A stretch of DNA of 64,000 nucleotides, taken from contig NZ_UWOK01000002.1 in assembly GCF_900573985.1 (NCBI RefSeq), positions 1-64,000 of the forward strand. The letters run 5' to 3'. Positions 63,701-64,000 of this stretch are shown piece after piece. The notes below the pieces were generated by a model. The model was not told the DNA's origin and did not search any database. It saw only the letters and a program-made list of their open reading frames with translations. Every line of letters starts with the position of its first letter. Position 1 is the first letter of the stretch. The translations under genes were made by a program, and so were the position numbers. Origin of the DNA: Campylobacter showae. GTDB taxonomy: Bacteria; Campylobacterota; Campylobacteria; Campylobacterales; Campylobacteraceae.

Positions 63701-64000
63701 GCATTCATTGCTAGAACAATTTAGAATGCACAGGCAAATTATGGGCGTAATCAATAGATTTTACGAAAATAGACTTAAAGCTGGGCTACCAGTAGATATA
63801 GAAAATATTAGCAAGGCTCACGATATAACAATCAAAGGCGAAAACGGCTTTAGATTTATAGAACCACAAAAGCATGTATACTGGATAAATTCCGGCGAGA
63901 TAGTAGTTGATAACAAAAAAGAAAAAATATCCGAACTGCATGAAGCCAGAAGCACCTCCACCTATAATCTCGTAGAACTATATATGACTATTGAGCTTTT
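60792..64000 (+). CDS. large SF1 helicase (DNA2/NAM7/Upf1-like), runs off the window
   Basis: Open to the window end, at least 1069 residues. An N-terminal domain of about 380 residues precedes NLNEEQKVAVKKML (Q-motif region). Walker A is GPPGTGKTT (401-409), motif Ia is ASQTNLAVDNVLERL, Walker B is DEVSKATPPELL (882-893), motif III is VGDHRQLPPLF (905-915), and LLEQFRMHRQIMGVINRFY (about 973) is motif IV. Between motif Ia and Walker B lie more than 400 residues of charged coiled coil, far longer than usual, reminiscent of an SMC/Rad50-like arm. Helicases of this type with long inserts occur in defence islands. The C-terminus, perhaps with a nuclease, is not visible. Confidence 0.85.
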   Translation, partial: METLYIKIENDLNSRGNDLEHDIKNISRMLSNNNIDLESVGVEEYAKNLLDKCFYDGFNNTLYFANATRVVLNKDNQPKELRQAWIRPAYDNLFIEELNGKSLSFRGYVKNGFFVVNKIKIVPNYEGPKNEIEREINGVIVYIKNLGNFGSRDLNNKIDETESIVKISQENFQEWQNYLGWRKKIVEQKLVGIKYEYMGFNEKNQTILLKLMATDTKDFDKIKKYLKRGNLDIFENSYSKDEMKFVYNPTYKVNRDFNSTKILGDLATKIDNIAPTFENKLYIYNIDFKIDKDYIEEYNASVSSEEVDNFFKKKETGFLATKEVGDFALISRLNRGINKALQDESMAPNLLLWLFDITKAEIPANEEINKEYVWKNTNLNEEQKVAVKKMLATKDVCLIQGPPGTGKTTVIAEAIYHFTKNGQRVLLASQTNLAVDNVLERLAKDPSIRAVRLNDSKTSDDIEHLKESKALGYYLGTIQNKIQENYIDKWDNDEKIKNDIDKDARDILNYYKRLENLLKSIEDIKRDLLIDRQKVDDINLQIKQNEDKNNTTIHFRNEINKFLEFLQDKDANFILPNDLIKEIAAIITPLLNIMNNSIKLDTLRIATQRDENDASKAIKEIYNNLRKIKALKSKLDLADTSQPNVQNIDIINRLNEIKDELHEIEDEEDFHRLKKEQKELEKKINNNTFTLKETEKGFFYTSDLQEIKNIVTKYWSQILELDDKFNTKICSISSSFLTNLYIIDTKNLKEEMEIINGKISVNKENYSRNLDIAKQTKQNIADIKKKYNICDELSQEESIEKIEQLRNELVTTINDYALIRENYENILKNFNYKLKNIDLNNENEYYKDTYVNSCNVVGMSCTDNPKILEDRGLDTFDVVIIDEVSKATPPELLLPILKSSKVILVGDHRQLPPLFGENEKTYSEMVDNIEDGEDDELKNIITEENFNEYKNMVTSSIFKKYFETAHPNIKHSLLEQFRMHRQIMGVINRFYENRLKAGLPVDIENISKAHDITIKGENGFRFIEPQKHVYWINSGEIVVDNKKEKISELHEARSTSTYNLVELYMTIEL

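Overview
The window looks like a Campylobacter chromosome, of the oral/intestinal kind with a large accessory genome (C. showae, C. rectus or C. concisus type). The signs are AT-rich intergenic DNA, codon use heavy in aaa/ttt/gcg, flagellar promoters of sigma-54 and sigma-28 type, TonB-dependent iron uptake genes and Mu-like phage remnants. The species call is an inference from style, not from a marker gene.

Layout. (1) 1-8287: an iron-siderophore locus. An AraC-type regulator is divergent from a TonB-dependent receptor, followed by two half-size ABC transporters and an alpha/beta hydrolase; a siderophore-esterase-like pseudogene faces it. The arrangement recalls ybtA-fyuA-ybtPQ. A perfect Fur-type 6-1-6 box lies in the divergent promoter. 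The first 2.7 kb is full of frameshifts. (2) 8520-26851: an integrative mobilizable element. It has a tyrosine integrase at its right end, tRNA-3'-end-like direct repeats at both ends and a ColE1-like mobilization set (mobC, mobA, and mobB/mobD nested inside mobA). Cargo is a HEPN protein, two toxin-antitoxin pairs and seven related proteins of unknown function whose promoters match flagellar sigma-54 or sigma-28 consensus. I infer that these are flagellum-coregulated, probably flagellum-exported proteins. (3) 27157-32137: a Fur-boxed receptor/binding-protein/permease/ATPase operon for a ferric chelate or haem. (4) 32700-47740: a scrapyard of accessory DNA: a PIN-type toxin-antitoxin pair, IS1595-like and IS256-like remnants, Mu-like phage remnants, small peptides, an unrecognised 1029-residue protein with a three-times repeated module, a SLOG protein, and a duplicated VapD-antitoxin-like unit with palindromic operators. 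(5) 48028-64000: a defence island: type I restriction-modification (hsdM-hsdS-hsdR), a broken Fic gene, a short CRISPR array with cas2, a reverse transcriptase-cas1 fusion and cas6 (no effector genes visible), and a large SF1 helicase running off the window.

Two threads run through the window. First, many genes carry single-base indels in homopolymers (hydrolase, ABC transporter, Fic, RT-Cas1 at its catalytic Glu, Cas6). Either these are real decay or phase variation, or the consensus has homopolymer errors; reads would decide. Second, the most original signal is the flagellar-sigma-controlled paralog family carried on a mobilizable element. In front of three members the -12 region of the sigma-54 promoter and the ribosome-binding site form an inverted repeat.
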